Shown here: positions 32,753 to 41,515 of the stretch, one piece after another
How positions within the stretch are numbered: the first letter of the stretch is position 1
Layout of the letters: every line of letters begins with the position of its first letter
Assembly: GCA_963649295.1 (NCBI GenBank)
Contig: CAVJHK010000001.1
Location: 1-64,000 of the forward strand
Length of the DNA: 64,000 nucleotides
Origin: RGIG3528 sp963649295
Lineage (GTDB): Bacteria; Bacillota; Clostridia; Lachnospirales; Lachnospiraceae
Direction: 5' to 3'
Program-made: the position numbers and the translations under genes
Notes under the pieces: generated by a model
Databases searched by the model: none
Seen by the model: only the letters and a program-made list of their open reading frames with translations
Told to the model about the DNA's origin: nothing

Positions 32753-33418
32753 ATGTCAAAGAAACAAAACAAAAAATCCGTTGTTAAGGAATTTAAGGAA
32801 TTTATTTCAAGAGGAAACGTTGTGGATATGGCAGTCGGTGTTATTATCGGTAGTGCGTTCACCGCAATTGTCAATTCGCTTGTAAAGGATATTTTTACGC
32901 CGCTTATCGGAATAATAATCGGAGGAATAAATTTTGCGAGCCTTTCGATTAAGATTCCCGATACAACGCTTGAAGACGGAACGGTTATCATACAGGGCGC
33001 AGAGCTTACTTACGGAAACTTTATTCAAAGCATAATTACGTTTCTTCTTACCGCTTTGTGCGTATTTATTTTTGTTAAGGCGATAAATGCGATAAGAAAC
33101 GGATCTTTGTTTAAAAAAATAAAGGATGTGACGGACGGAGAACCCGCACCCGCTCCCGCTCCCGAGCCGCCCAAGCCCTCGAATGAAGAAGTGCTTCTTA
33201 CGGAAATCAGGGATTTGCTTAAAAATCAAAATGAAATGACACAAAAGCCCAAGAATTTCTTCAACAGAAACAGAAATTTTGACAAGAATAACAAGGACAA
33301 CAACAGGAATAACAAAGACGGTAATAAGGATAGTAAAGACCGCAATAAGGACGATAATAAAGATACGATAAAACACGTTGGAGGCACTTCCGAAACCGAT
33401 ACAAATAAGACTGAATAA
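32753..33418 (+). CDS. mscL: Large-conductance mechanosensitive channel MscL
   Basis: 221 residues. The core is classical MscL: EFKEFISRGNVVDMAVGVIIGSAFTAIVNSLVKDIFTPLIG (TM1 with the gate) and YGNFIQSIITFLLTALCVFIFVKAINAIR (TM2), then the KPSNEEVLLTEIRDLLKNQ cytoplasmic helix. It forms a pentameric safety valve opened by membrane tension. The family is usually 130-150 residues; here a 60-residue tail rich in Asn, Lys and Asp follows (NRNFDKNNKDNNRNNKDG...). ATG 32753 follows AAGGAGAACAATTT. Upstream hairpins may regulate it. Confidence 0.95.
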   Translation: MSKKQNKKSVVKEFKEFISRGNVVDMAVGVIIGSAFTAIVNSLVKDIFTPLIGIIIGGINFASLSIKIPDTTLEDGTVIIQGAELTYGNFIQSIITFLLTALCVFIFVKAINAIRNGSLFKKIKDVTDGEPAPAPAPEPPKPSNEEVLLTEIRDLLKNQNEMTQKPKNFFNRNRNFDKNNKDNNRNNKDGNKDSKDRNKDDNKDTIKHVGGTSETDTNKTE

Positions 33419-33430
33419 AACGGCGAATAA

Positions 33431-33477
33431 AAACGACCGCCGTTAGCTTCTCAAAAACTTAGGGTGGTCGTTTTTTT
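33431..33477 (+). terminator. Terminator after mscL
   Basis: An AACGACCGCC stem (from 33431) pairs with GGGTGGTCGT, followed by TTTTTTT, starting about 13 bp after the mscL stop. It separates mscL from the Wadjet operon. Confidence 0.75.
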
Positions 33478-33578
33478 GATTATTTTATAATTGGGACGGC
33501 CGTCTATCGGCAACACCTCTTTTGTGATAATATGCTAACATATATACATATAAATCAACCACAACTCTCATATTCTAT

Positions 33579-34604
33579 ATGCAAAATCAAAAAGAAAAAC
33601 TCTTAGGATTTTCAAAAAAGAATATTTTGCTTACGGAGCTTGCTGCGCTCTTTCGTATCGATTATTCGGATACAAAAGAGCTTTATTCTCTCGTAACGGA
33701 ACTTGGAAATCAGGGCTTAATAAAGCCTGTTTCGGCATCGGGAAAAATTGCAAATCTTACGTATCCCATGTACAAAAAATATAAGATTTGCGCAGCGGAT
33801 GAAGAGTATGCGGCGGATATTAAAAAAATTCTGTCCTTACATCCCACAATCACAAAAAGCGGATATTTAAGCAGAAATCCGAAAATATACAGGGAAAACG
33901 AAAATTTTCTTGCTATGCTTTCAAAATATTTTTTTACAAACCGGCATGCCGAATATATTTCAAGAAAAGAGCGTTCATATGAGATATTCGGAAAAGAAAA
34001 AGAGCTCGACAATCCTACTTTCAAACGTCTTTTAAATAATCTCAAAATCACCGATTCCGACCTTATGTTTTATGATACGCCGGAATATTGTTTTCATGAC
34101 TTCATTCCCGAGAGAAAAGAGCATATGACGCTCCTTATATGCGAAAATAAGGATATTTGGTTTAATATAAGGCGCCGTATGTTTGAAGAAAATATGAGAA
34201 TGCTGTTCGGCACAAAAATAGACGGCGTTGTGTACGGGGCAGGAAACAAGGTTTCCGAAAAGTCTGGTGCGCTTATACAGTATGTAAGGTTTATGGGAAA
34301 ACGCACGGCAGATTTTTTGTATTGGGGGGACATAGACCGAGAAGGCTTTGACATATTTAAGCGTACACGGGAAGTAAATGCAGGGCTTATGATCAAGCTT
34401 TTTGTTCCCGGATACAAAAAAATGATAAAAAAAGCAGCGGGAAAAGCGCAGGAAGACGCTCCGTCATCAAAAGATAAGGGAAATTATGATGAAATATTTG
34501 CGGAATTTTCCGAGCACGAAAGAGAATTTTTAAGCGACATTATGAAAAATAACAAACTTATTCCTCAGGAAATTATTTCCTATACGGATTTGAGCGAGGT
34601 GTGA
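33579..34604 (+). CDS. jetD: Wadjet anti-plasmid system nuclease subunit JetD (TOPRIM)
   Basis: 341 residues. The N-terminal half is helical with a winged-helix look (NILLTELAALFRIDYSDTKELYSLVTELGNQGL). The C-terminal half is a TOPRIM domain of the DUF2220 type: LLICENKDIW near 185 (catalytic Glu), KIDGVVYGAGNKV near 210 and FLYWGDIDREGFDIF near 245-259 (DxD metal site). JetD is the subunit that cleaves plasmid DNA after the SMC complex extrudes loops. No clear Shine-Dalgarno precedes ATG 33579. It leads a four-gene operon with 4-bp gaps or overlaps. Confidence 0.88.
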   Translation: MQNQKEKLLGFSKKNILLTELAALFRIDYSDTKELYSLVTELGNQGLIKPVSASGKIANLTYPMYKKYKICAADEEYAADIKKILSLHPTITKSGYLSRNPKIYRENENFLAMLSKYFFTNRHAEYISRKERSYEIFGKEKELDNPTFKRLLNNLKITDSDLMFYDTPEYCFHDFIPERKEHMTLLICENKDIWFNIRRRMFEENMRMLFGTKIDGVVYGAGNKVSEKSGALIQYVRFMGKRTADFLYWGDIDREGFDIFKRTREVNAGLMIKLFVPGYKKMIKKAAGKAQEDAPSSKDKGNYDEIFAEFSEHEREFLSDIMKNNKLIPQEIISYTDLSEV

Positions 34605-34608
34605 AAAG

Positions 34609-36156
34609 GTGCTGCGGCAGGATGTAAAAGAGATGTTTTCGGGCTTCCAAAACCGAATGAAATTTATAGATATTGTGAGAAGCATTACGGTAACAAGTTA
34701 TCCGGATGACATTAAAGAAATGTTTCACGGAGATTATGATATTTTAAATAATCTGGTTGTGGCAGTTTTGCTTTTTATTAAGGAGCGGACGCTTGGGACG
34801 ATGGAAAGCTGTACGCTTCGCGATATCGAAGGCTTTTTGGACAATATAGCAGAGATTGTGCCGGAGGGGTACTTGCTTGACACAGGGCGGCTTTCGTCTT
34901 TTATTGTCATAAATGTGCTTCAAAACAACGGAAAGACGATAGAATACGATACATATTATGCGGATGCGGGAATTTTTAAGAAAATGCCCGTCCGTCTCAT
35001 AAACGAAGAAAAGGGAACATATCATTTGACTGATGATGCGTTTGATTTTTTGTATCGTTCAAAGGAAATAGAATCGGAACTTGATTATTCCGTAACGCGT
35101 TTTAAGATGCAGGAATATATGAAGCGCAAAAATTATTCGGAGGCCTTGTCGCAAAGCCGCGAGCTTGTGGCAAGACTCAGAAACATGAGTCACGGAATGG
35201 ATGACTTTATTTTGCGATGCCGTGAAAATATTGCAAAGATAAGTGTGGACGAATACGAAAGGATCGTCGGACAATACAGAAATTTGCTTATCGACGAGCA
35301 AAAGGAGCTGGAAGAAATTCAAAAAACGGCTGCGGCATCGGCAGAAATAATAAGAAACGCGCTGGACGCGGGTGCGGATACAACAGAGGCACGCAAGAAT
35401 CTTGTCGATCTTTCGGAAATCAACAAAAATCTCGATATGACAATTTATGAACAGCGTGCTCTTATAAATGCGCGTAATCTTGTTTCGGAATCATATAGGG
35501 AGATGCTCAAAGACAGCTTCATCATAAAAAATTATGAACGCATGAATTTTGAAAAGGATATTATGAGAAAGCTGCAAAAATCGGGTGACGCACTCGGAGA
35601 CGCCGTGCTGAAGCTGTTTTTGCCTTTGCTTACGCCAAGCTTTAAAAATATGTTCAATATCGAAAATTTTTATGCGGAGTCGGGACCGATTACGGATGAG
35701 GCAGAAGAATCAGGCGTCGAAATCGGAGATACGGACGAATCGGAAGATGAATTCATAAAGGAAAGAAACAAAATATATACGGAAATATGTGCAGCTTTTT
35801 TTGAATTTATGTGTCATGAAAAGGATTTTTATGTAAAGGACTTTGTAAAATCGCTTTCTGTGGATAATTTGATGTGCTGGAATAAAGACAATATTCTTTC
35901 AAACACGCTGCTTACAATTTTTCAGGCGAAGGAAATAGATGTCGAAAGCATAAAAGAGGACAAAGACTTAATTTTGACGGAGCCTCTCGGAGAGTTTGAT
36001 CTTCTTTGGATAATGAAAAATATGCGGGAAGATTGTCTTGCTATGAAAAAAATCGAATTTGAAACGTCGGATGAAACATTTAAATTCAGCATAAGCGACG
36101 GCGAAAATATTGCAACGACGGAAATGACAAATTTTTTGGTTAAGGTGGAACGATGA
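34609..36156 (+). CDS. jetA: Wadjet kleisin subunit JetA (MukF-like)
   Basis: 515 residues, starting at GTG 34609, 4 bp after jetD. A winged-helix-like N-terminal domain contains LTDDAFDFLYRSKEIESEL near 145-165. A long helical middle with ISVDEYERIVGQYRNLLIDEQKELEEIQK and an acidic linker (ESGVEIGDTDESEDEF) follow, then a C-terminal winged-helix domain. This is the MukF-like kleisin organisation that bridges the JetC heads and carries JetB. Assignment rests on layout, size and operon position rather than on single catalytic residues. It overlaps jetB by 4 bp. Confidence 0.83.
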   Translation: MLRQDVKEMFSGFQNRMKFIDIVRSITVTSYPDDIKEMFHGDYDILNNLVVAVLLFIKERTLGTMESCTLRDIEGFLDNIAEIVPEGYLLDTGRLSSFIVINVLQNNGKTIEYDTYYADAGIFKKMPVRLINEEKGTYHLTDDAFDFLYRSKEIESELDYSVTRFKMQEYMKRKNYSEALSQSRELVARLRNMSHGMDDFILRCRENIAKISVDEYERIVGQYRNLLIDEQKELEEIQKTAAASAEIIRNALDAGADTTEARKNLVDLSEINKNLDMTIYEQRALINARNLVSESYREMLKDSFIIKNYERMNFEKDIMRKLQKSGDALGDAVLKLFLPLLTPSFKNMFNIENFYAESGPITDEAEESGVEIGDTDESEDEFIKERNKIYTEICAAFFEFMCHEKDFYVKDFVKSLSVDNLMCWNKDNILSNTLLTIFQAKEIDVESIKEDKDLILTEPLGEFDLLWIMKNMREDCLAMKKIEFETSDETFKFSISDGENIATTEMTNFLVKVER

Positions 36157-36857
36157 ATACCAATACGGTAAAGCTTTTTCATGAGCTTATGAAAAAAGGA
36201 AGAATAGACAGAAACGACAATGCCGCACTATGGATTGCGGCAGAAGACGAAGAGGTGCGTGACGAACTTGATTTTATGGGTTCGGAGCTCGGCTTTGAAA
36301 TTGTAAACGCGCCGAACCGCATTTATCTTGTTCCGACGGAAAATAACGACCTATTTTTAAAGAACAACATAGATTACCGTGCGGATATAAAGGCGGGGAA
36401 TGATGCAAGGGTGAGAGATTTGTATCTTTTAAATTATCTCGCCGTATTTGTTCTTTTTATATTTTTTAAGGGTGAAGGAAACGATATCAGGGTGAGAGAC
36501 TTTATCACGAAAGAGGATTTGATAAAGGAATTTACGGAACATACTGAGAATGTCGCAAAAAAAGGCATTGACGGCGAAGAAAAAAAGGACGATTATTCGG
36601 AAAATTTTGTGACACTTGCAAACGACTGGCTTTCGAAAAAGGAAGGAACTGTACTTAGCCGCAAAACCGATGAGCGTTACGGAGTCATAAACAAATTATT
36701 GTTAAAATTCAGGGCGGATGATTTGTTTACGGAAGAATCGGGAATAATAAAGCCTACAAAGAAAACCTGCGATTTGATGCCTTATGTTCTCAGAAAGGAC
36801 AGAGTGCAGACAATAAACGATTGGATTGGAGAAACATGCGATGCCGCAGATAAGTAA
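36153..36857 (+). CDS. jetB: Wadjet KITE subunit JetB (DUF6063, MukE-like)
   Basis: 234 residues, overlapping jetA by ATGA. The sequence has the DUF6063 pattern (NAALWIAAEDEEVRDELDFMGSELGF; RIYLVPTENNDLFLKNN; RVRDLYLLNYLAVFVLFIFF) with two winged-helix segments, as in MukE/KITE proteins. It dimerises on the kleisin JetA. DUF6063 in this position points to the type II Wadjet variety (inference). Its last 17 bp overlap the jetC start. Confidence 0.83.
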   Translation: MNTNTVKLFHELMKKGRIDRNDNAALWIAAEDEEVRDELDFMGSELGFEIVNAPNRIYLVPTENNDLFLKNNIDYRADIKAGNDARVRDLYLLNYLAVFVLFIFFKGEGNDIRVRDFITKEDLIKEFTEHTENVAKKGIDGEEKKDDYSENFVTLANDWLSKKEGTVLSRKTDERYGVINKLLLKFRADDLFTEESGIIKPTKKTCDLMPYVLRKDRVQTINDWIGETCDAADK

Positions 36858-39800
36858 GATTAGGATAGTGAATTTTTATTACAATAACGGCAAGAGATTT
36901 ATTGCGGATGAGCTTTATGATCTCGAAAACGAAAAAGGAGAGGCGTTAAATACTCTTTTTAATCTTAACAACGGCGGCGGAAAGACTGTCCTTGTGCAGC
37001 TTATGATGCAGCCCGTAAATCCGAGGGCAATGGCGGGCGGAAGAAGAATAGAGGATTATTTTGAGAGATCCGCTGATCATTCGTTTGTGCTGATTGAGTG
37101 GATTATGGATGAAAGCCGCGAGAGGCTTATGACCGGAATTGCGATTGCGGCAAGCAGTGTAAATTCGTCTGATGACAATGAACGGGGAAACAGAATAAGA
37201 TATTACACCTTTAAGTCGGTTTATGAGGATTATTCTCCCTATTCGATTGCAAATTTGGAGCTTTCAAAAAACGAGAACGGACGATTTGTTCCCGCGGGCT
37301 TTGAATTTGTAAAGGATAAGGGAAAACAGAGTAAAGGAGCGCTTTTATGTTATTCCTCGGATGATGCGAGGCTGTGGGAAAAGGAGCTTTCGGATTATGG
37401 AATTTTGCGCTCTGAATGGGAAAACGTGATAGAAACGTTAAACAAGGACGAAGGCGGTTTAAATGAGTATTTTGGGGATGCAAAGACGTCGGATAAGCTG
37501 ATTTCAAAGTTTTTTATTCCGGCAATCGAAAAAAAGATAAAAAGTGTGGGAAATAATACATCGGATGGGTCGCTTGGCACCATGCTTATTTCGTATGCAA
37601 AAAAGATTACCGAAAAAGAAAGTGTTATGCGGGAGCGTGACATAAACCGCGAGCTGCTTACGGAGCTTAGGGGGACTTTAGATGAGAGCAGGGCGCTTTT
37701 TGCGGCAGCGGACGCATTTGCTGTAAATACCGGAAAAGTGCGCTCCTTTAAGGCTGCGATAAGTAAGAGAACAGCTGAAATTGAGTCAGAAAAAGCAAAA
37801 TTCGAAGCAAAAATCAATTCTTTAAACGAAAGGATTCATCATATTGCGCATGAAGAAAAATCAAAGGATTTTTATATTGCGTCAGATAATCTTGAAATTG
37901 CGTCAGAGGCATATAAAGCGTCAAAAGAAAAATATGACGATTGTGATGAGTTATTAAAAAATCTCCGCAAGTCTGAGGATATTTTAAATGCCGCAAAGAT
38001 TTGTGGAGAAATTCGTGAAAAGGAAGCGGAAATCAAGGAACTAAAAAAACTGATCGAAGAAAAGGAAAATAATTCGGAAGATGCGGAACGTATTGCCGCA
38101 CTTAAATTTTCCGTGCTTTTGAAGGCAAAAGAAAAAGAGGAAAAGGAAAGTGCCGCACTTAATTATAAAAAGAATGAGCTTGATACCGTAAATGCGGAAT
38201 ATGAGAAGAACAGGCACAAAGAGCATGACGTAAAAGAAATTTTGGAAAAAGCAAAAGAAGAAAGTCTAAAAGCGGAAATTTCTTTAAAAGAAACAAAGAA
38301 AACAACGGACAATTTGGTTCAAAAGTTTTCCTTAAACGTTAACAGGCGTCTTGACGGTTTTTATGAGATAGACGAAATCGAAGAGGAAAGGGCAAATGCC
38401 GCACTTGAAAAAGAGACACTTGAAAAAGAAAAGAGGCATTTGAGCAATGAGCTTGAGAGGATAGAACGCCTAAAAGAGGAATTGCCCGCAAGAATATCTG
38501 ATAATATGCTTGAAAGCCAAAGAAAGGACGATGAAAAAAGGAATATCGAACAGGAAATCAAGCATTTTGACGTGGCATATGAGAAAATAATCGGAATTTG
38601 CAATAAATATAATTTTGAGCCGGAAGCCGTATGGAACGGAAATTTATGTCTTGCAGCGGAAACGGAACTCAAAAATTCCCGCGCAAAATACAATAAGGCG
38701 GAAAAAGACAAGGCAGCTTTAAATGATATGCTTACGGCGGCAAAGAACGGATGCCTTCATATTCTTCCCGAAATTATGGAATATATAAGGTCGACGGGAA
38801 TTTATTGCATTACGGGTGAAGATTATTTATGCAGGCAAAGCGCCGCACAAAACATAACAAAAGAAAGACTTGATAAAATACTTGACGAATATCCTGAAAT
38901 CGCATATTCGGTACTTTTTGATACGGAAAAGGATTTGAAACGCTTTTTGGAGGCGGGGAACAGTGATTGGACCCAAAGCTGTATTCCGCTTTTTACCATG
39001 GAGCGGGTGAATTTGATTTTAAAAGGAGAATTCGATCGCGCAGAATTTTTTGCATGCTGCGACAGGGAATATTTTGCTGCCCCTGAACGCTTTTCGGAAA
39101 AAAAGGAAGAAGAAATAAGTGAGCTTGAAGGTAAAATAAAAAGATATGCCGGGCATATAAGTGAATGTGAAAAGGATATAAAAGAGATTCAGGGCTTTTG
39201 TTATGACAAAAATTGGAAGAAAACACGAGGAACTGAGCTCTTATCTTTGGAAGCAAGCATAGAGTGGTTTGCGGACGAAATAAAAAGACTTGAAGCGGAG
39301 CTTGACGGCGCAAAAAAACAATACAAAGTGACCAAAAGATTATATGAAGAAGCAGGCGAAAAAATTGCAAATTCGGAAAAACGTCTTGAAGGCATAGCAG
39401 ATGTTATTTTGAATATCGATTGTGAAAATAATCTGTTTGACACTTGGCAAAAGTGTTCAGGAAATGTAAAAAATGCCGAAAACGCATTTGAAATGGCTTC
39501 TGATGCCGTAAAGAAATCGGAAAAGCAGCTTGACGATTTAAATATTGAGATATCGGAAATAAACCGGATTTTATTGGGCGTAAAGGAAATTCTCAAAAAA
39601 GTATCGGGGGCAAAGCCTGTCAAAAACGAAAAAATTACAGACGGCGAAACAAATGAACTGTATTCACGTTATCTTACTTTATGCGAAAATCTGTCAAAGG
39701 ATCTTGAGGCGCTTAACGAAAAATTAAATATCGTAAACAAAAGAAAATCGGATGCGGAGCGAGAGCTTAAAAATTATAAGAACTGCCAAAGGGAAGAATA

Positions 39801-41235
39801 TGAAAATATACAGTTTTCTGCGGAACGGATGGAAAAGATAAAAGATGATATCATACGCGCGGAAGGGAATTTGAGAGGCTTGCGTGAAGAATTTGATAAA
39901 TGTAAAAGTGAATTTATCACGTGCACCGAAAAGAAAAAGGGAATTTTGGAAAATCTTCCGGAATTCGGCGGAGAGCCTCTTACCAAAAATGAGATAGGGG
40001 ATAATTTTAAAGGAAGAATTTTGGAAGCGAAGAACGAAATAAATAATGTTGCGAATAAGGAAAAACGCCTTGATTCAGAAAATACTCAGCTTTCAAAGGT
40101 TGAGATGGGAGTGAATTTTTCACTTGAAACGGAAGTGCCTGAAAATGAAGGTGAACTGCCGGTGACTGTGCTTTCACGGGACGTGGTCGCAGAATGGAAT
40201 GATTTGAAGCGTGATTTTGACAATTCAAAGGATAATTATTTTTCGGCAAAAGACAAATTAATGATGATGCTTCGTGATACAAAAGCAAAGTTTGACGGAC
40301 GTGTGCTTATTGAAATTACGACAAAGCTTTCGGATATTTTGAAGCTGTTTGATTGTTCGGGTGTAAAAAAAGACCGCTTAAAGAGCGCTTCGGAAGGTAT
40401 CCTTGCGATGACGGATTCCGTCAGCAAAATAAACAGCCGGATAGAGACGGATTTAAAGGAAATCGAAAATGATTTTAATGATATCATAAATCAATGCATG
40501 AACCAGGGACGAAGAATGTATCACGATCTGCGTGCGATTGCGATGAGCTCCAAAGCGCAGGTGTTTGCAAACAAGCCGCAGGTTCAGATGTTAAAGCTTG
40601 ATTTGCCCGAAGAAAACGCTCTTTCCGAAGAAGCGGGGAGAACGGCAATAGAGGAGGAGCTTACAAGCGGTGCAAACGAAATAAGAGACATGCTTATAAA
40701 AGGCGCAGAGGAATGTGAAATTTTGAAACGCGCAAATAAAATTGTGTCAAGTGAACGGCTTTTGCACAAATATATAAAGAAGGACTCGATTGCGGTTAAA
40801 GTTTATAAAATCGACATGACATCGGAAAACTCAGGCTACAAGCGTTGGGAGGAGGCTCTCACGGAAAACTCGGGCGCAGAAAAGTTTGTAGTGTTTTTTG
40901 CGGTTGTGCTTACTCTTATGAATTATACAAGAGCCGAAGCGGGAGTTGTAAATAAAAGAGCAAAGAGTGTGCTTGTCCTGGACAATCCGTTCGGAAAAAT
41001 CACGTCGGCGCACCTCTTAAAGCCTATGTTTGATATAGCGCGTCACTTTAACGTGCAACTTATCTGCCTTTCCGATATCAACAAGAGTGACGTCACAAAT
41101 TGCTTTGAATGTGTGATAAAGCTTGTGATCAAATCGCAAAGTCTTTCGAATTTTGAAATAATGACACATGCGGGAAACGAAATGATAGAACACGGATTTT
41201 ATAAGGTTATGAACGGGCAGATGAGTTTGTTTTGA
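36841..41235 (+). CDS. jetC: Wadjet SMC-like ATPase JetC (MukB-like)
   Basis: 1464 residues. Walker A at about residues 41-49 (NLNNGGGKT), then two very long Glu/Lys-rich coiled coils (about 280-640 and 740-1150) around a central hinge. The ABC signature (NSGAEKFVVFFAVVLTLMNY) is near 1345, and Walker B/D-loop (KSVLVLDNPFGKITSAHLLKPMFDIA) is near 1380. This is the loop-extruding motor of Wadjet, which together with JetA, JetB and JetD detects and linearises circular plasmids. ATG 36841 is preferred with GGAG ten bases upstream; TTG 36826 is an in-frame alternative. All key ATPase motifs are intact. Confidence 0.93.
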   Translation: MPQISKIRIVNFYYNNGKRFIADELYDLENEKGEALNTLFNLNNGGGKTVLVQLMMQPVNPRAMAGGRRIEDYFERSADHSFVLIEWIMDESRERLMTGIAIAASSVNSSDDNERGNRIRYYTFKSVYEDYSPYSIANLELSKNENGRFVPAGFEFVKDKGKQSKGALLCYSSDDARLWEKELSDYGILRSEWENVIETLNKDEGGLNEYFGDAKTSDKLISKFFIPAIEKKIKSVGNNTSDGSLGTMLISYAKKITEKESVMRERDINRELLTELRGTLDESRALFAAADAFAVNTGKVRSFKAAISKRTAEIESEKAKFEAKINSLNERIHHIAHEEKSKDFYIASDNLEIASEAYKASKEKYDDCDELLKNLRKSEDILNAAKICGEIREKEAEIKELKKLIEEKENNSEDAERIAALKFSVLLKAKEKEEKESAALNYKKNELDTVNAEYEKNRHKEHDVKEILEKAKEESLKAEISLKETKKTTDNLVQKFSLNVNRRLDGFYEIDEIEEERANAALEKETLEKEKRHLSNELERIERLKEELPARISDNMLESQRKDDEKRNIEQEIKHFDVAYEKIIGICNKYNFEPEAVWNGNLCLAAETELKNSRAKYNKAEKDKAALNDMLTAAKNGCLHILPEIMEYIRSTGIYCITGEDYLCRQSAAQNITKERLDKILDEYPEIAYSVLFDTEKDLKRFLEAGNSDWTQSCIPLFTMERVNLILKGEFDRAEFFACCDREYFAAPERFSEKKEEEISELEGKIKRYAGHISECEKDIKEIQGFCYDKNWKKTRGTELLSLEASIEWFADEIKRLEAELDGAKKQYKVTKRLYEEAGEKIANSEKRLEGIADVILNIDCENNLFDTWQKCSGNVKNAENAFEMASDAVKKSEKQLDDLNIEISEINRILLGVKEILKKVSGAKPVKNEKITDGETNELYSRYLTLCENLSKDLEALNEKLNIVNKRKSDAERELKNYKNCQREEYENIQFSAERMEKIKDDIIRAEGNLRGLREEFDKCKSEFITCTEKKKGILENLPEFGGEPLTKNEIGDNFKGRILEAKNEINNVANKEKRLDSENTQLSKVEMGVNFSLETEVPENEGELPVTVLSRDVVAEWNDLKRDFDNSKDNYFSAKDKLMMMLRDTKAKFDGRVLIEITTKLSDILKLFDCSGVKKDRLKSASEGILAMTDSVSKINSRIETDLKEIENDFNDIINQCMNQGRRMYHDLRAIAMSSKAQVFANKPQVQMLKLDLPEENALSEEAGRTAIEEELTSGANEIRDMLIKGAEECEILKRANKIVSSERLLHKYIKKDSIAVKVYKIDMTSENSGYKRWEEALTENSGAEKFVVFFAVVLTLMNYTRAEAGVVNKRAKSVLVLDNPFGKITSAHLLKPMFDIARHFNVQLICLSDINKSDVTNCFECVIKLVIKSQSLSNFEIMTHAGNEMIEHGFYKVMNGQMSLF

Positions 41236-41292
41236 GCGGAAGAAAAACGTGTCAGTAGTTTGAACATAAAAATTACAAGGAAGGAGAATAAT

Positions 41293-41456
41293 ATGATATC
41301 GATAAAAAAATGTTGGTAGGAATAGCCATTACTATATTTGGGTGTGCAGTTTCGGCGTGTGATGCATTGGTTACGTATTCTATGGTAGGATTGCTGATTT
41401 CGTTGTATGGTCTTATTATTACCTGCCGCGGATATTGGTTTAAGGAAGACAAATGA
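41293..41456 (+). pseudogene. Small membrane protein gene with A-tract frameshift
   Basis: AAGGAAGGAG is correctly placed for ATG 41293, but that frame stops after eight codons (MISIKKCW). From ATG 41310 a 48-codon frame encodes MLVGIAITIFGCAVSA...YSMVGLLISLYGLIITCRGYWFKEDK, two membrane helices. Adding one A to the A7 tract (41304-41310) would join the two as MISIKKMLVGIAI. It therefore looks like a one-base deletion in an A8 tract, a phase-variable gene or a read error. It lies 57 bp after jetC and before a terminator, so it could belong to the Wadjet transcript. Confidence 0.55.
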
Positions 41457-41469
41457 ATTGCGATAAAAA

Positions 41470-41506
41470 AGAGATGTGAAGCATCAGCCGCACATCTCTT
41501 TTTTTC
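41470..41506. terminator. Bidirectional terminator between Wadjet operon and P-type ATPase
   Basis: AGAGATGTG (41470-41478) and CACATCTCT (41491-41499) form a 9-bp stem with T-run 41499-41505 on the + strand and an A-run on the other side, so it can serve both converging units. Confidence 0.8.
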
Positions 41507-41515
41507 TGAAATTAA

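Noticed and set aside
37395..40769. Minus-strand ORFs rich in Ser and Phe within jetC
   Set aside because: Antisense shadows of the Glu/Lys-rich coiled coil (GAA and AAA read in reverse as TTC and TTT).
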